A stretch of 64,000 nt of DNA from Metaphire vulgaris (GCA_018105865.1 CM030832.1:13977919-14041918), one strand, 5' to 3'. Positions 12,753 through 25,282 are shown, counted from the first letter of the stretch. The notes: generated from the sequence alone by a model not told the origin. Program-made: numbers and translations.

Positions 12753-12978
12753 TCATGACCAACAAAACAACATAAACCAAGTAGATGTGCCATTGTCTTC
12801 TCCCGCCCAAATTCCAATTACAAATTCATCAAACCAATAATGCCCATATGTTAGGAGGAGGGAACGGTGACATGACCAACAAAACAACATAAACCAAGTA
12901 GATGTGCTATTGGCCCAAATTCCAATTACAAATTCATCAAGCCAATAATGCCCATATGTTAGGAGGAGGGAACGGTGA
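12753..12978. repeat. tandem duplication of about 110 bp
   Basis: Two copies of a unit starting ATGACCAACAAAACAACATA and ending GAGGGAACGGTGAC. They are nearly identical apart from a 10-base deletion in the second copy, so the duplication is recent. Confidence 0.9.
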
Positions 12979-13440
12979 CCGGGCAATTCGGAGCGGACAA
13001 TTAGGAGCAGGACAATTCGGAGCAGGACAAATCGGTGCCGAAAGAAAGAATGTCATACAATTAAGAATTTATTAGAATTAATGCCACGAAAGTTGTATAA
13101 AGCTGTAAAACTGTTTCAAAATATGACTGTTTCAAAATATGTCGATAAAGTTATACAACCTGTTTTATAACTAATTATATGTAGCTCATGTCTACAAATA
13201 ATGATACTGAGCATCTTGTATTGAAGTTTGATGAATGATAATGTTAATTCATTAATTTGACGTTATGGCTATATCCTCTTAAGTACTCGACTGCATTCCG
13301 GTTTTCATAATCTAGCACAACAGTCTGCAATTGAAGGCACCGACAATTGCTATCACCTAACCGTCGGGGCAAGATTAGCATTTATTTAAACTCATTAAAT
13401 CTTTGCTCCGAATTGTCCTGCTCCGAATTGCCCTAGAACC
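12974..13440. mobile_element. iterated-terminus element, family II
   Basis: The left end has GGGCAATTCGGAGC and two to three GGACAATTCGGAGCA units. The right end has the inverted forms GCTCCGAATTGTCCT and GCTCCGAATTGCCC. The centre is AT-rich and non-coding. A target duplication is not clear, because the left end abuts the tandem duplication. Confidence 0.6.
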
Positions 13441-13444
13441 GAAA

Positions 13445-14860
13445 GGGAACTGCTTGTTTACCGCTTCCCACTCCAACAGATTAAAATGCCCATAGATGGA
13501 AGAGTATATGATGAACTTGACAGAAAATGTGGATGAACAAACAACAGATGAGTATTGACGGATAGAGTCTGACTAGATGCTATAATCAAACTCACACCGG
13601 TAACCATGGCAACGCAAAGGAAGGGTGATACTGGATGACGGCCGCGGGACGTCTAGGCGAAATTAGAGTGATGGAACCAGACAGAGTAGGAGACCATTTT
13701 GGGAAATTGAGGTTGGATCAATAGGAAGATCGACTACAGTAATCTGTTGGCAAATTCTATTGGCGAAATAACTTCACAGTCACAAAGAAGAATTTCTTAA
13801 CAAGCCAAATATTGCATTAGAAATTGCTCAATTCGCCAGTAAAAGAGGTTATAAATACAATTTGTAATTAAGCTCCACTCATCAATTGAAGGCAACCAGA
13901 TGCCTATGAACCAGTTTTGCCAGAATCTGACCTCACTGGCAAAATTCATGTCCTTGTCCCATTGGTCAAGGTGGGCAAAATCTTGACCATGTCATGGATG
14001 CTTATCTTTGACAAGATATTAATAGCGCTTTGTATACTCGTATGACCAGCTTTAAATGCAGTTCTTATGTCCGGGTTTAATGCTGCAACTGTAGAGTCAC
14101 ATGCTGGCACACACTAGATTAAGCACAGCTATCAAAATGCAAACCTTTTAAAAGCATACAGCTGTAAATATATTAGTGCAATTTGTTTGCATTATATTCA
14201 TATACAGAGAGATACAATTAGAAAATGGCAATCTGCCCAATTAATAATCCTCAGAAACCACAACTACTTTGTGACTTTTACTGCTCCAGATTTCTCATCA
14301 AATACATAAAGACAATATTATTGCATTTGACCCATTTCCAACTGTAAGTTATTGATCCATTTCCATTTGACTTTAAATAGACTATTAGTATATCCAAATG
14401 CAGGGCACAATTTGTAGGGGAAGGGGAATTTTCCCCCACTGTCCAACTACATCCCCTCTACTGCTACATCCCCCAGAGCTACATCCCTCCACTGCTACAT
14501 TTCCCCAACAACTACATCCCCCAAGCTCGACATGTCCCCCCTTCCACTGCTCCAGGTCACAAATCGCACCCTGTCCAAATGTAAAGGATGGCACAAAGTG
14601 TGATACCCTGATTCTCTTTTCCAGTTTTCATTTCAATAATTAAATATCAATTAATTAATTTGTCATAAAATTGGTATTACAATTTTTACATGAAAAATAA
14701 GCAATAATTATAATTTATTTTTGACTACTTCACCTGAAAACAAATGATACATTGGAAAATTTAAGCAATTTATACTTAGATAGCTGTTAATATCATAAAG
14801 ACCAGATTCTAATTGTACAGCAAGTCTCTGGTATCATTGCTGCAATGATAAATGATGACA
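13445..14860. other. no gene seen
   Basis: No exon-like frame. 14440-14560 is pyrimidine-rich with repeated CTACATCCCCC-like words. Confidence 0.45.
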
Positions 14861-14863
14861 ATA

Positions 14864-15071
14864 CTACAAACCAACAATAACAGGAGAACAGGCAGAGCTA
14901 AAGGTTCCATAATTATCAAGGCTACTGTCATTGTCATCATCATTAACAATGCAGTTGTCAAAACAGCAATATTTCAGAGTATCTTTGCATGGTTTGTCTA
15001 TGTCTTGTGCCAAGTAGGATTCAGGGTGAAATAGTCTCACAAAAATGCTCTTGGCATCCAAAAATAACTGT
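14864..15071 (-). CDS. candidate exon, unidentified gene
   Basis: After a strong acceptor (TTTTCCTATTTACAG) the minus strand reads LFLDAKSIFVRLFHPESYLA, QDIDKPCKDTLKYCCF and an Asp/Asn/Ser-rich tail to a TAG. The codon content is protein-like, and an AATAAA lies about 150 nt downstream near 14714, so this could be a last exon. The family is not recognised. It starts in phase 0, compatible with the candidate first exon ending at 22081. Confidence 0.35.
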
Positions 15072-16282
15072 AAATAGGAAAACATTACCACAAAATGCTA
15101 ACAGTCACAACGGTCTTAATAAGACAGTTCTTGCTGACTGCAAAATGTAGAACAGCAAAATGATTTATAAGCAGAAACATTTGAAGATAAATTACACATT
15201 ACAACTCTACAAATGTGAACCATAAATCGTGATAACCATAATCTATTGTAAGTGAAACTCAAATCAAGCACTTGGTAAATGTTTCATATCAATTAATTAA
15301 TATAAAAAAAGATTCCAAGATAATCTTTAGAATTTCTAAAACATCCTTCAGAAAAGTAAGATATTTAGCAATTCTTATAATTTCAATAGGCCAGTAGATT
15401 TACCATAGACTCAAATTCGTTTATTGGAGTTAGCACGCTTATCCTCATCTATAACTGATGTCTTTAGATGGGGAAGTTTCCAAAATATAAAATAAGCAGG
15501 AAGGAAAGCTGCTAGGCCTAACTGCTTTCGTTTTAAGCACAAAAAATTGGTGTAATGAAGCCAGTTCAGTTGAGTTTGCACAAAGCATTTCTTAAAATGG
15601 TGGCTGGATTGCACAAACCGTTTGTTTAAAAAAATAGCAGTAAAGTTAAGCTGTTATATCTAGGAGACATTTCAAAACACACAAATCAATGCATTGGTGA
15701 AAATGAGATATCATAATGTGAAGTTTAACAAAGAATAATGTTTCTCTTATAGCTTGAATATGACAGTTGATTCCAATCACTGCATGAAAAAGACAACAAA
15801 CACCTTCCATCTAATAAAAGCATAGATGAAAAGTCCAACAGCTAATAAAGCATAAAGCATTGATAAAAAGCCAACTCTTCACAGATTCCATTTAAATAAT
15901 AAAAGGGGCAAAAATGTAGCACTGATCCAACAATAATCATTTGCCACATACCTCATCAGCTGCTTTTCTTCAAACATTTCAAACTCCTAAAAGTGATAAA
16001 ACAATCAAAGTGAGTGATCACATCATGTACCATTAGCAGTCATACTAATTGTCTACCGGCTCGAATCTCTTTTGTAATCCATGTCTAATTTATTACTCTC
16101 AAATCCATCTCCATAACCCAAAGCACCTTAGACCAATACTACAATTCAATTCAATCTAATCAACAACTTCTATAGCATCACTTCATTATGTACAAAAGCA
16201 TCAGCCAATGACATCCAAATCCAGGATATCAGCCTGGACAGTGCATCATTATTGAAGTGCTATATAAACTGACGTAATATAA

Positions 16283-16416
16283 GGGTTCATCCATATAGTA
16301 TGTATGCAAAAAAGACATATTTTCAACCCCCACCCCCTGTTTGCACACTGTACATGCACAGAATCTCCTAAATCCAACCCACTGCCCCTCAGTGCATAGG
16401 TACTACTGTATATGGA
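16283..16416. mobile_element. MITE with GGGTTCATCCATATAG end, copy 1 (interrupted)
   Basis: Matches 31869-32004 along its length. Its right end is split by the family I iterated element: TATGGATTGA appears at about 16407-16416 and again just after 16728, followed by the expected CCC terminus. Confidence 0.6.
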
Positions 16417-16727
16417 TTGATTGTAGGTCATTCTCCCCTGCACATAATCCCCCCTGGACATTATCTTCCCCGGTACACCCTTTGAAATGACAATGCCGGA
16501 CATAATCCCCGCTTTATTTACTCTATGGACTTTGACTATAATCATTACCCACACCATAAACCACGAAACACTAACCCTAAACAATACTGATGGCAGCCAT
16601 GGCATCAGATAACCGATAAGTACCTTTTAAAATTAAGATCTATGATATTGATTTACATTGTTCATTACTTCTTTGCCGAGGGGGGATATGTCCGGAGGAT
16701 AATGTCCAGGGGGAGAATGTCCGTACA
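16417..16727. mobile_element. iterated-terminus element, family I copy 2
   Basis: Inverted GGACATTATCCCCC-type units at both ends (CATTCTCCCCTG on the left, CAGGGGGAGAATGTCC on the right). It is flanked by the 10-bp direct repeat TATGGATTGA and inserted in a MITE. It is an opposite-orientation relative of 7625-7965, with about 39 bp extra in the centre. Confidence 0.65.
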
Positions 16728-17081
16728 CCTATGGATTGACCCTAACTAAATCCACAGAATGGCATGTAAAATAATACTGTTTTACTGATTGTTGAAATGC
16801 ATTCCTTTTGCATCAAAGCAGTCTCACAATGTACCAAAGCATTTTCAATAGGTTTAGATCACATAAATATTGCATAAAAGCCATTAACAGGTAAGTGAAT
16901 TTATATTGAAGACTGTCCATTGATTTCATTTAAATTCTTGAGTGAAGATGTCATAGAGCAAGCTGTGTTGACATTCGTAAATTTTATTGATTGTTTGAGA
17001 ACAAATACAACTGTGGGCACACAGAATGGTCACGATGAACGTATTGACAAGATTTCAAATATACTGTAATCATCAGTTTTT

Positions 17082-17434
17082 CTACAGTGTATTAAAATAT
17101 ATCTTTAGTAGAATCTCTATGGCAAATGCTTGAAATCTAGAGAATAAATGCAAAATCTTTGGGATTTGTTTCAAAAAGCCAATGGAAGCAATAAAGCTTC
17201 TGGAATTTCTTAAACCAATAGCCCGACAAGCAGAGAAGAAACCAAATGTTGCAACAATCTCCAGTTGATCTTCAGCATCGTAGTGCTTACAGCACCACAA
17301 TGCTGACATCTCACAATGTAGATGACACTTCATAGCAAAGTTCAAATCCAATAACATTTCCACATGCTTTGAGAAGTGTAATAGGTAGGCCTTGAAGTCC
17401 ACATGAATAGGGAGAAGGAATTGACCTGTTTAAT
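17082..17434 (-). CDS. candidate exon, unidentified gene
   Basis: The acceptor AAATTAAACAG is followed by a minus-strand frame QFLLPIHVDFKAYLLHFSKH, VEMLLDLNFAMKCHLHCEMS, CCKHYDAEDQLEIVATF and FFSACRAIGL, ending in TAG. It has a cysteine/histidine patch and helical character. An AATAAA lies about 95 nt downstream (near 16985), so it may be a last exon; an internal GTGAGA could also serve as a donor. Not recognised. Confidence 0.35.
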
Positions 17435-17439
17435 TTCAA

Positions 17440-18578
17440 CATGAATTCAGAGTGCAATATTTTAAAACATATTTTAGCAGTAAATTCTACAAGTCTGCAA
17501 ATCTATTTTTGAAGGCATATTTCCTAATGTTTAACACAGATTGTAAAATCAAGCAAAACCTTTCAAATAAAATATTACAAACAATATCTTCAAATCCTGC
17601 ACAAATTTTACAAGTTTCTAGGAAATCTTCATGCAATCTCAAATTCTGTTTGGTTCAGTGTAGGCTAAATGTTAACAACCCAAAATCACTTAGTCACTGT
17701 AAACTCATATAAACCCTCAAACACTGTCAAGTTCTAAATCAATATATTTTATTAAATCATAAATTCCAAAATCCATAGTAGAGAGCACTGTCCATCAACA
17801 TCTCTCTACAACTGAACTCTGACCCACAAGGTGACGCCCCTTAAATCCATTTCTATTATTATAGCGCCTTATTCTTTACTTATCCTTGTAATCCCACTTT
17901 ACACATCCCCACTCCTAAAAATGTGCTTACAGTCACACTCCTTTGAGCAATTCATATTAAACTGTATATAAGGTCCCTAACTTTTAACTGTGAGAAACTC
18001 AGTCACAAGCTTTGATCACATTCATGCACAAATGAACACACAGCAAATTGACAGTTTCATACACACCACACACTTGTATACAAGTACAGTGCTTTCTCTA
18101 AAGAAAAAAATGTGCTGGAGATCCTCTTTGACCTTGCATTTTGACAAGGTGGATTCAATAAAGCGACCTTATATTGTATGTTTGACTTGTCATAAGAAAT
18201 GACGCTCGAATTAGCTCAATTAACACTCATCATGGTTGAAATTCTAATTATCACACATCTGCTTATTTTATTCTAATAAGCACTGCTCGGGTTGCATAAA
18301 AACTTCTAGGATGACAGTCATCTGATAAACTTGTGGCCAATTACAGATACAGAGTCAGGCCTTCATATTACAACTGAGGGGATTGTCTGATGGTCAGATT
18401 AGCATTAATCATCCTCCACCAGAGTGGGTGGGGCTAGTTTGGGGCTGTTTGGTGATGTTGTTCCTTCAGAAACTTTTCATTAGTTCAAGGGACGGATCCA
18501 AAATTTCATTTTCGGGATATTTAGTTAGAGAATGTCGATCATATTCAGACTAACACAGAAAAGAAAATAAACTCAAAT
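17440..18578. other. no gene seen
   Basis: AT-rich, without a supported exon or repeat boundary. Confidence 0.45.
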
Positions 18579-18580
18579 TA

Positions 18581-18762
18581 CAGTAAAACTTCATGATAAT
18601 GGAGTTGGTTATAACGAATCTTCGGTTATAATGTACCACAATGTACGATCCCCTGTGATGCACTACTGTATGGGATAGTATTAGATATAACATACCTCGG
18701 ATATAACGTGCTAAATTTTGCATACCCGCTAAGTACCGGTACATTATAATGAAGTTCTACTG
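18581..18762. mobile_element. pogo/Tigger-like MITE, 182 bp
   Basis: Ends CAGTAAAACTTCAT and ATGAAGTTCTACTG are inverted repeats of the pogo/Tigger type, flanked on both sides by TA, the expected 2-bp target duplication. It is non-autonomous and internally rich in TTATAACG/GATATAAC words. Confidence 0.85.
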
Positions 18763-18764
18763 TA

Positions 18765-19790
18765 CAAAAGCTTCATACAAAACACATGCTTATAAACATG
18801 CACAAAATTTATTGAAAAACTGGTTGCTAGGCGATTTCCCATCAAGAAAGTGTTGCTACTAGGACAAGATGCTTCAAGCCCAAAGGTGATGTTTTGACTC
18901 CTTTACTATAGTAACCTTGATAAAATATAACTGATGCATTACATGAGGAGACGATGTTGGCGTCTACTGGTACAGGACAATATTACTACATAAAATATCT
19001 CCATCTCTTTGATATTATTAACAAACTAACTTAAGTGCATATTTTATGCCCAAAGAATGTTTTATCGATAGCAATAGCAGTTACATGTAGAAGTTAACAG
19101 ACAGATCTCCCTACAGAAGTTTTTATCCCAGGCTAGTCAAATTGTTCCCACAACGTTTTGCCTTCCGTCATTGCAGCCCTGAAGGTTGATACATGACATA
19201 ACATGGCTGAATGTCAATATATTTTGTTTTAAGACAGCAAATCTGCATACAATTTTGTCATGCCCTCATGTTATTAACAAACTTATAAACAAGTCGTCCG
19301 CATGATGCTCTGTATGCTTCAGCGTGTTCACCCAAAAGAGGTGCTATATAATGCCATGTTGCATCATATTATATTGGATAATTGATACTGCGGGTGAATT
19401 GCTCACAGTGGAGGCAAAACAACCGAGGGGAAAAAGTTCTGCTACCCATAAAACGCTGTTGGGGTGAACGATGCAGTGTACAAATCATACTGAGAACCAA
19501 ACCTATTCAGGATTAAAGTTCTGTCGCCATTAAAACTCGGCATTAGGGTCCGCGTTTAGTATGAATGAAAGACCAAGTGGAATACAGTGGTTCTTACACA
19601 GGGCAGATCCTACTGAGCTACTAAACCCAGTAACTATAACTACTGCCATTGGCATAAACTAGGATGAAAAAGGGCACTTGTACAGAAGTTGAACATACTT
19701 TATATTTAACTAAATGATACTATATGCCATCAGTAACAATACCCACCACATTTAAAATCCATCAAACATGGGAAAATAGGAGAAAATTGA
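18765..19790. other. no gene seen
   Basis: No exon-like frame and no recognisable repeat end. Confidence 0.45.
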
Positions 19791-19842
19791 ATTTTTATTT
19801 CACAAATTTTAATAAGTCAGACACGGAAACATAGACATACGC

Positions 19843-19876
<34 letters not shown>

Positions 19877-21180
19877 TTTATTTCTCAAGATTATACAGGT
19901 TAACATACAGGTTAAACATACAAGTCATTTTCTTACTATGTAACAGAAGAAACATCATAATATGCATAAAAAATATATAATTCATTTGAGAAATGGGTTG
20001 GCCAAAGGGTATAAAACCCGTAAGACGGTCAACCTATTTGATTTAGTATTTTGTAAGTGACAGAGCTAGTTAAGGAATTCCAAAAAAAGAAGGTAAGAGT
20101 GCCCTGGGTTGAATTAATCTAATGCACTTAAAAATAATGATATAGTGAAGTATAGAAGCATGAAATGATTAAGAGAATCTTAAGGATTTTAAATTTGCTA
20201 AGGTAGATGATTCATTACTTAGTTACAGGTTTGCATGCGACTTGGTTGTTGAAAAGGAGGCTTTTCAATGAATTTTTAAAATAAAAGAAATTGTTAATAA
20301 TTCTCAGTTCATTGGGCAGATTATCCCATAGTCTGGGTCCTGAAAACTTTGTAGTAAATTTGTTTTTTTATTTGTTGAGGCATAAGGAAGAAAAAGATTG
20401 TTAGAACTTCTAAGTTTTATTTCAGATAAAGTAGTTTTCATTTGAAATAAGTTTAAATTTTGAACAGAATTAGGAAGGAGTTTATAGATGTATCTATATA
20501 CAAGAATAAGGGTATGAAATTTGTAGAGACTTTCAATATTTAAAATTTTGTAGGTTGTGAATATTTCAGCTGTGTTTACATAATCATGGTCATTGAATAG
20601 TAATCTTATAGCTTTGTTTTGGATAATTTGGATTTTGTTTATGCTTGTTTTATAGTTATTACCCCAGATTTGTATACAGTAGGTTAGGTAGGATTGTATT
20701 AATGAATAATACAGTTGGTGTAGAGCATTCGAGTCCAATAAATATTTTAAGTGTCTAATAATATTTAGATTTTTTGATAATTTATTAACAAGTTCACTAA
20801 AATGATATTTCCAGCTTAAGTGCTGGTCCAGTGTTATTCCTAAAAATTTTATATGAGTTTTTTGAGATATTATAGCATCATCTATTTTTATTTGATCTAA
20901 TTTATTTAATAGGGGGTTTTTTTTGGAGTGAAAGTATATAAAATGAGTTTTTTCAAGATTCAATGCAAGTCTATTTGTTTTAAACCAAGTAGAAGTTTTA
21001 GTTAGCTCCTGGTTTATTATGACAATTAATTCCTTTAGGTTGTTATGACTCATAGTTAGACTAGTATCATCAGCAAACAGCAAATGTTTGAAAATTGTTG
21101 ATGAATTTGGCAAATCATTTATGTAAATTAGAAACAAGAGAGGACCCAGAATTGATCCCTGTGGAACTCCGTGTGTATTT
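19843..21180 (-). pseudogene. 5'-truncated L2/CR1/Jockey-superfamily LINE
   Basis: The minus-strand ORF 21188-20304 opens exactly at the RT motif GVPQGSILGPLLFLIYINDL and continues LLFADDTSL (catalytic FADD), KTHFI, IKFLGITLDQHLSW and YCIQIWG. Near 20330 a frameshift moves the conserved LWDNLPNEL motif to another frame, where coding continues to about 20220. The 3' UTR follows with a conserved hairpin and a (TGAT)n tail at 19843-19876. The catalytic core upstream of GVPQGS is missing, so the copy is dead on arrival. The target duplication is about GCAT(A). Confidence 0.85.
19996..20034 (-). other. conserved LINE 3'-UTR hairpin, copy 1
   Basis: GGTTGGCC and GGTCAACC form an outer stem (one mismatch in the RNA sense). 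GGGT/ACCC forms an inner stem. The same structure recurs at 60482-60522 with changed but still pairing bases, suggesting selection on the fold, probably for recognition by the element's own RT. Confidence 0.6.
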
Positions 21181-21813
21181 GCATACATAGAGACATGTAT
21201 ACAACAGATGAAGAGTCAATAGAAACCAGAAGTAATAGTTAAATCCTATAAAGAGATAGTTATAGTTTTACAAAGAAACAATGATTTTGAATGATACAGC
21301 TGCCCCTAAAGTTATACCTAGAGCATCCCCGTTTGCAACGAGACAGTTGGTATTCCCCACCGATAATGAACGTAAAAATTAAACGTTACGGAATGCCGTA
21401 AGAAAGTATCTGTCCCTGTAATGAAAGAATGCAGTTGGATAACGCATAGGAACCAGTTCAAGTAACCTACTGTAAACAGTTAGAAAAAGAAACTTAAATA
21501 CTGTGGACACATTGTGCGAATAAAACAGGAATGTCTAGAGAAAGAATTATTACATCGGCATAAATTGCTACTACTGTACTACAGACTAATGTGCAACATA
21601 CATTTTATACTTTTTACGTACACCTCCTCCGTCCTATACATGTCTCTATGTATGCGTATGTCTATGCCTTCGTGTCTAACTTATTAACATTTGTGAAATA
21701 AAGGGGACCAAGCCATATCCCTTACCCTTTCCCTATAATAGCCTCTCAAAAGTGGGGGTGGGAGGGGCTCGAGACTAGAGGCCTAAATTACCGCCTAATA
21801 GAAGTTTACGCCA

Positions 21814-21814
<1 letters not shown>

Positions 21815-21866
<52 letters not shown>

Positions 21867-21930
21867 CACCACCACCACCACCGCTGCTACTAAAACAACT
21901 ACTATTTACTACTACTACTAAGTACTACTA
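21815..21930. repeat. (CTA)n(CCA)n trinucleotide repeat
   Basis: Compound microsatellite: CTA units to about 21855, CCA units to about 21882, then more ACT units to 21930. Confidence 0.95.
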
Positions 21931-21954
21931 CTACACCACTAAGACCGTCAGTAC

Positions 21955-22275
21955 TTAGTAACACGCCGCGATCAGGCAACGGTAACGTCGTCGTCGACCA
22001 CTACTGAAACGGGATAAAGACAAGTATTGTCTAAGAAATACGCAATCGGAATGATAGCGGGTTCCGTTCCGCTTCGTTACCTGCGCTTTCTTCATGACGG
22101 CCAACAACTGCCTCGTCTCATCCTCCGACAGAAGAGACGATCCCTCTCTTCGGTCGAACGCCATTGCCCATTGACACTTGTAAACATTCCCACCCACTTC
22201 CGGTACAAGGTGTGCAGCAAAATATGGCTCGGTCACATCACCTCCGTGACTGTTTCGCAATAAAAGAAGCTCGGG
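21955..22275. promoter_or_regulatory. CpG-rich block around the candidate first exon
   Basis: CpG density is well above the local background. It coincides with a splice-bounded open frame on the minus strand, as expected for a promoter-associated segment. Confidence 0.35.
22081..22164 (-). CDS. candidate first coding exon, unidentified gene
   Basis: In a CpG-rich block (about 21955-22270) the minus strand has an ATG in strong context (GGGCAATGG) followed by 28 codons, MAFDRREGSSLLSEDETRQL and LAVMKKAQ, ending in phase 0 at donor GCGCAG|GTAACG. CpG density and a clean donor are what a first exon shows. The frame is open upstream of the ATG. Partner exons could be the candidates at 17.3, 15.0 and 6.8-5.9 kb, but linkage is unproven. 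Confidence 0.4.
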
Positions 22276-22299
22276 TGGGCAGATCTAGGGAGACGTCCA

Positions 22300-22450
22300 T
22301 TAAATGATAACGTTGAATAATGATAAATTGATAATATTGATTATTGAATGGTAAAGTTGAATGATAATGTTGGATGATAATTATTGTTGAATGATAACAA
22401 TAGTAATTGATAATGCTGAATAATGATGTCGAATGATAATGCTGAACGTG
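22300..22450. repeat. degenerate AATGATAATGTTG repeat
   Basis: Imperfect repetition of TGAATGATAATG-like words. ORFs here are low complexity. Confidence 0.7.
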
Positions 22451-23377
22451 AAAAATATGAAATCGTTTTAAACACGTATGTTTCATTGTCCTTTTTTATC
22501 ACAATGTAAATTCTGTTCGCTGTAGACTTGTATCTGGTTTTGCTGAGATGTCGACTCATGCGAGCCCGTTACGGCGTTACCGGTATTTTAATTACACAGG
22601 CCAGTCATAAAAGAACATTTATCATAATTTGGCTCTCGTGCATGTTTTGGCATTAAGGAACATATACGACAAGAAGCATTAAATAGGACGTAAAATTTGT
22701 CACGAAAACATTTTTTATTATCATTCCTGAACTAGATGACCTAGACGAGAATCAAAGAGAAAGACGAACTTCTTAGTTTGAGTTTGAATGAAATTGTTGA
22801 CTTCTGTCATGAAACATCTTTCACGAATACAGGACAATAAAGACAATTATTTTCTCCCTATTTCTGGCGGAATGTGGTCTCGTATTCTGTAGCCTAGTAG
22901 CCTACCTGAGTTGGTATACAGTGTAGGCAGGGTAACAACTTAAGGTTACGGATTAAGGGACACGACATTTTGGAGTAAAATGTCTACAAAACTCTACGTG
23001 CAGAATATTAGGTCGTCGTTATGAAAGTTCTCGGCACATTCACGTATTCTCTTCGCTCATGATACCTACCCTTCCATGCATATCCAACTCCCACATTTCT
23101 CAACGGGTTTGCACACGTATCAGCCAGAGTGTGAGGTGGCCCATGTGGCTTCGCAAATGTTGGTAAAATGAGGTAAAACTAAATAAAGGTGAAGACTCTT
23201 CAGTAATAGCGTAGGCTACGTCCAAAAGAAGCTTAAAACCGTTCCTGTGCACAATGCCAACACATGGGCCCCTCCTCTTCATTGCCAGACTATGCCAGCT
23301 TCTAGTGGACATTCCAATCAGGCCTATACACTGTATACTACTACACTGTAGGCCCATATGTTCTGACTGACCTTCCG

Positions 23378-23485
23378 GATTGACCTGGTTCTAATTCTAC
23401 TGTATTTGGATTTGGTGCGCCATCGGCTGATGCTCTGGGCACTATGATAGTGGCGCCATAGAAGTTTATTGATTGATTAATTGAC
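23378..23485 (+). mobile_element. SINE/LINE 3'-end fragment, family T copy 1
   Basis: CCGGATTGACCTGGTTCTAA, then TTTGGTGCGCCATC and TGGCGCCATAGAAGTTTATT, ending in a (GATT)n tail. The same order, reversed, is at 60075-60188. A conserved body with a short-repeat tail indicates a retrotransposed 3' end. The parent LINE was not identified. Confidence 0.6.
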
Positions 23486-23834
23486 ATCAGAGAATGCTGA
23501 CAATTTGCAACTCCACTTTTGACTTTGGCCTCTGTTAGCTATAGCCTAATTGCTTAGGGCTCGTCCACAAATGACGTAACGCGCTCGGGGGGGGGGGGGG
23601 AGCGGGTCCGGACATTTGTTACGAAGTGTGACGGGTTCCGTAAATGTGATTATGTGACGTAACGCAGCATAAAATTGCAAGTGACGACTTTTTTTGGCTT
23701 GTCAGGGTGTTTGGAGAGAGAAGAATACAAGGATGGCATTTTTCCTTGTCAGTATGCTTGGAGAGGAAAAATATGATGAATTACTTTTTGCTTGTGGACT
23801 TTTCAGAAGACGAAAAGGGTGTCGGCTTGTCGGC

Positions 23835-25282
23835 TAGAGCTGGGTCGATTACGATTATTTTTCCGATTACGATTACTTTCGAATATTTTTCACGATTACG
23901 ATTACAGTTTTTTATATAATCGTGATTTCGATTTCGATTATTTCACAGTACCTTTAGAAACTGGCTTTCCCGCCATATTTTACAGTATTCGGCAATCCTC
24001 TGTGTATCGATGTTCAGTTGGTCTTCAACAGGGATATTTCTACACCCCTAACACCCCCCAACACCCCCAATTTGAGGTCGACACCCCCTAAAATTTGGTA
24101 ATGTGACAATGGTATGCATACAGAATGCATATTGATTAGCCCTGAACACCCTTCAAACAGGCCCATTCAGAGGGGGGCCAGGAGGGCCATCCGGCCCGGG
24201 CCTCCATCATTTGGGGGCCTCCCTTTGTTTCCTTGTCTAGAATTCTGGGAGAGCTAGAAAGCTAGATAGCTACTACTAGAAGGGCCTCACAATTTAGTGA
24301 TGACCTTTTTTGCTTGTTGACAATTTTGGGATTTTGGGAAAGCTAGGAAGGTATTCTGCGGTCCTCAAAATTGGTGATTACCTTTTTTCGCTTGTCAAAA
24401 TTTTAATTGTTGGGAAGGCTAGGAGAGGCCTCGAAATTCCAACTGGCCTGGGCCTCCTTCAGCCTCTGAAGGCCCTGCCCCCAAATGGAGAAATACACCC
24501 CACAACTTTTATCCTCGGATGACTTTTTGTTTGTCAGACTTTTTGTGAGTCTCTATAAGGTATTTTTGCTTGTCAGCCTTTTCGGTAGAGACTTCCAAAT
24601 TTCGACACCCCCAGATTTTCCCGACACCCCCAAATTCACAATCCTACAATCCTAGAAATAAACACACCCCAGATTTTCCCGACACCCCACCCCAATTCAC
24701 AATCCTAGAAATAACCCTGGTCTTCAATCTCCTTAAAGGATCGAGCCTGGGTGGCAAGACCGATATCGTCAGCGTATCCAAACTTCCTACCTATAGTATC
24801 CGGTAAGTCGTGTGTAGGCCTATAGGCCTACAAATTGAATAACATAGGTGCTATAGAACTGAACACTCTGTTAGACCGTTTCGCTGACGTCTCCAGGAGC
24901 TGACATCTACCAAGTGAACTAAGAACCGTCTGTCAGAGATGAGTAATTCCACAAGTTGACAGAACCAGGGTGGCAAATTGAGCGAGAGTTTGTACATTAA
25001 ACCCGCATGCCACACCGCATCGAAAGCTGCTGTCAAACCCAGAAAGATGGTGCCTGTCTTTATACGCAGTTGAATCCATTTTCAATGAAATCTGATAATC
25101 AACGGTAAATTGATCTATCTTTGAATCGGAAATATTGTATAATATAACTTACGGGAATAATCGAAAAATAATCGCGATTTCGATTATTTTTCGACGATTA
25201 TCGATTATTTCGATTTATTTAATAATCGTGTCGATTTCGATTTTTCCAAAAATCGCGATTTCGATTAATCGACCCACCTCTA
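23835..25282. mobile_element. hAT element nested in Harbinger copy 1
   Basis: Termini TAGAGCTGGGTCGATTA and TAATCGACCCACCTCTA. Flanks ttgtcggc and gtgtcggc match at 7 of 8. The Harbinger copy at 60.9 kb has the empty site (AAGGTCGGCCCG). Both ends are crowded with ATTACGATT/TCGATT words. The interior includes a LINE fragment and many ACACCCCC words. No hAT transposase is left. Confidence 0.8.
24700..25070 (-). pseudogene. Jockey-type reverse transcriptase fragment inside the nested hAT
   Basis: The minus strand reads TAAFDAVWHAGLMYKL and LISDRRFLV in one frame, then APMLFNL and KFGYADDIGLATQARSF in others. This order matches RT motifs A to C (DLTAAFDAVWH, LPQGS region, YADD). Stops and frameshifts separate them, so it is a dead fragment carried by, or inserted in, the hAT. 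Confidence 0.75.

Larger units (their letters stand above)
19790..21705. mobile_element. older inverted-repeat element split by a LINE
   Basis: About 70 bp of terminal inverted repeat. The right arm is intact at 21640-21705 (rc begins TTTATTTCACAAATGTTAAT). The left arm is cut in two: 19795-19842 carries the outer part up to ACATACGCAT, and 21178-21202 carries the inner part GCATACATAGAGACATGTAT. The LINE lies between them. The superfamily is not identified. Confidence 0.65.

Noticed and set aside
7751..16605. Similar peptides (FRVSVS, ISKGVPG) on plus at 7.8 kb and minus at 16.5 kb
   Set aside because: DNA similarity of two copies of the iterated element fully explains the shared frame; no other coding signature.
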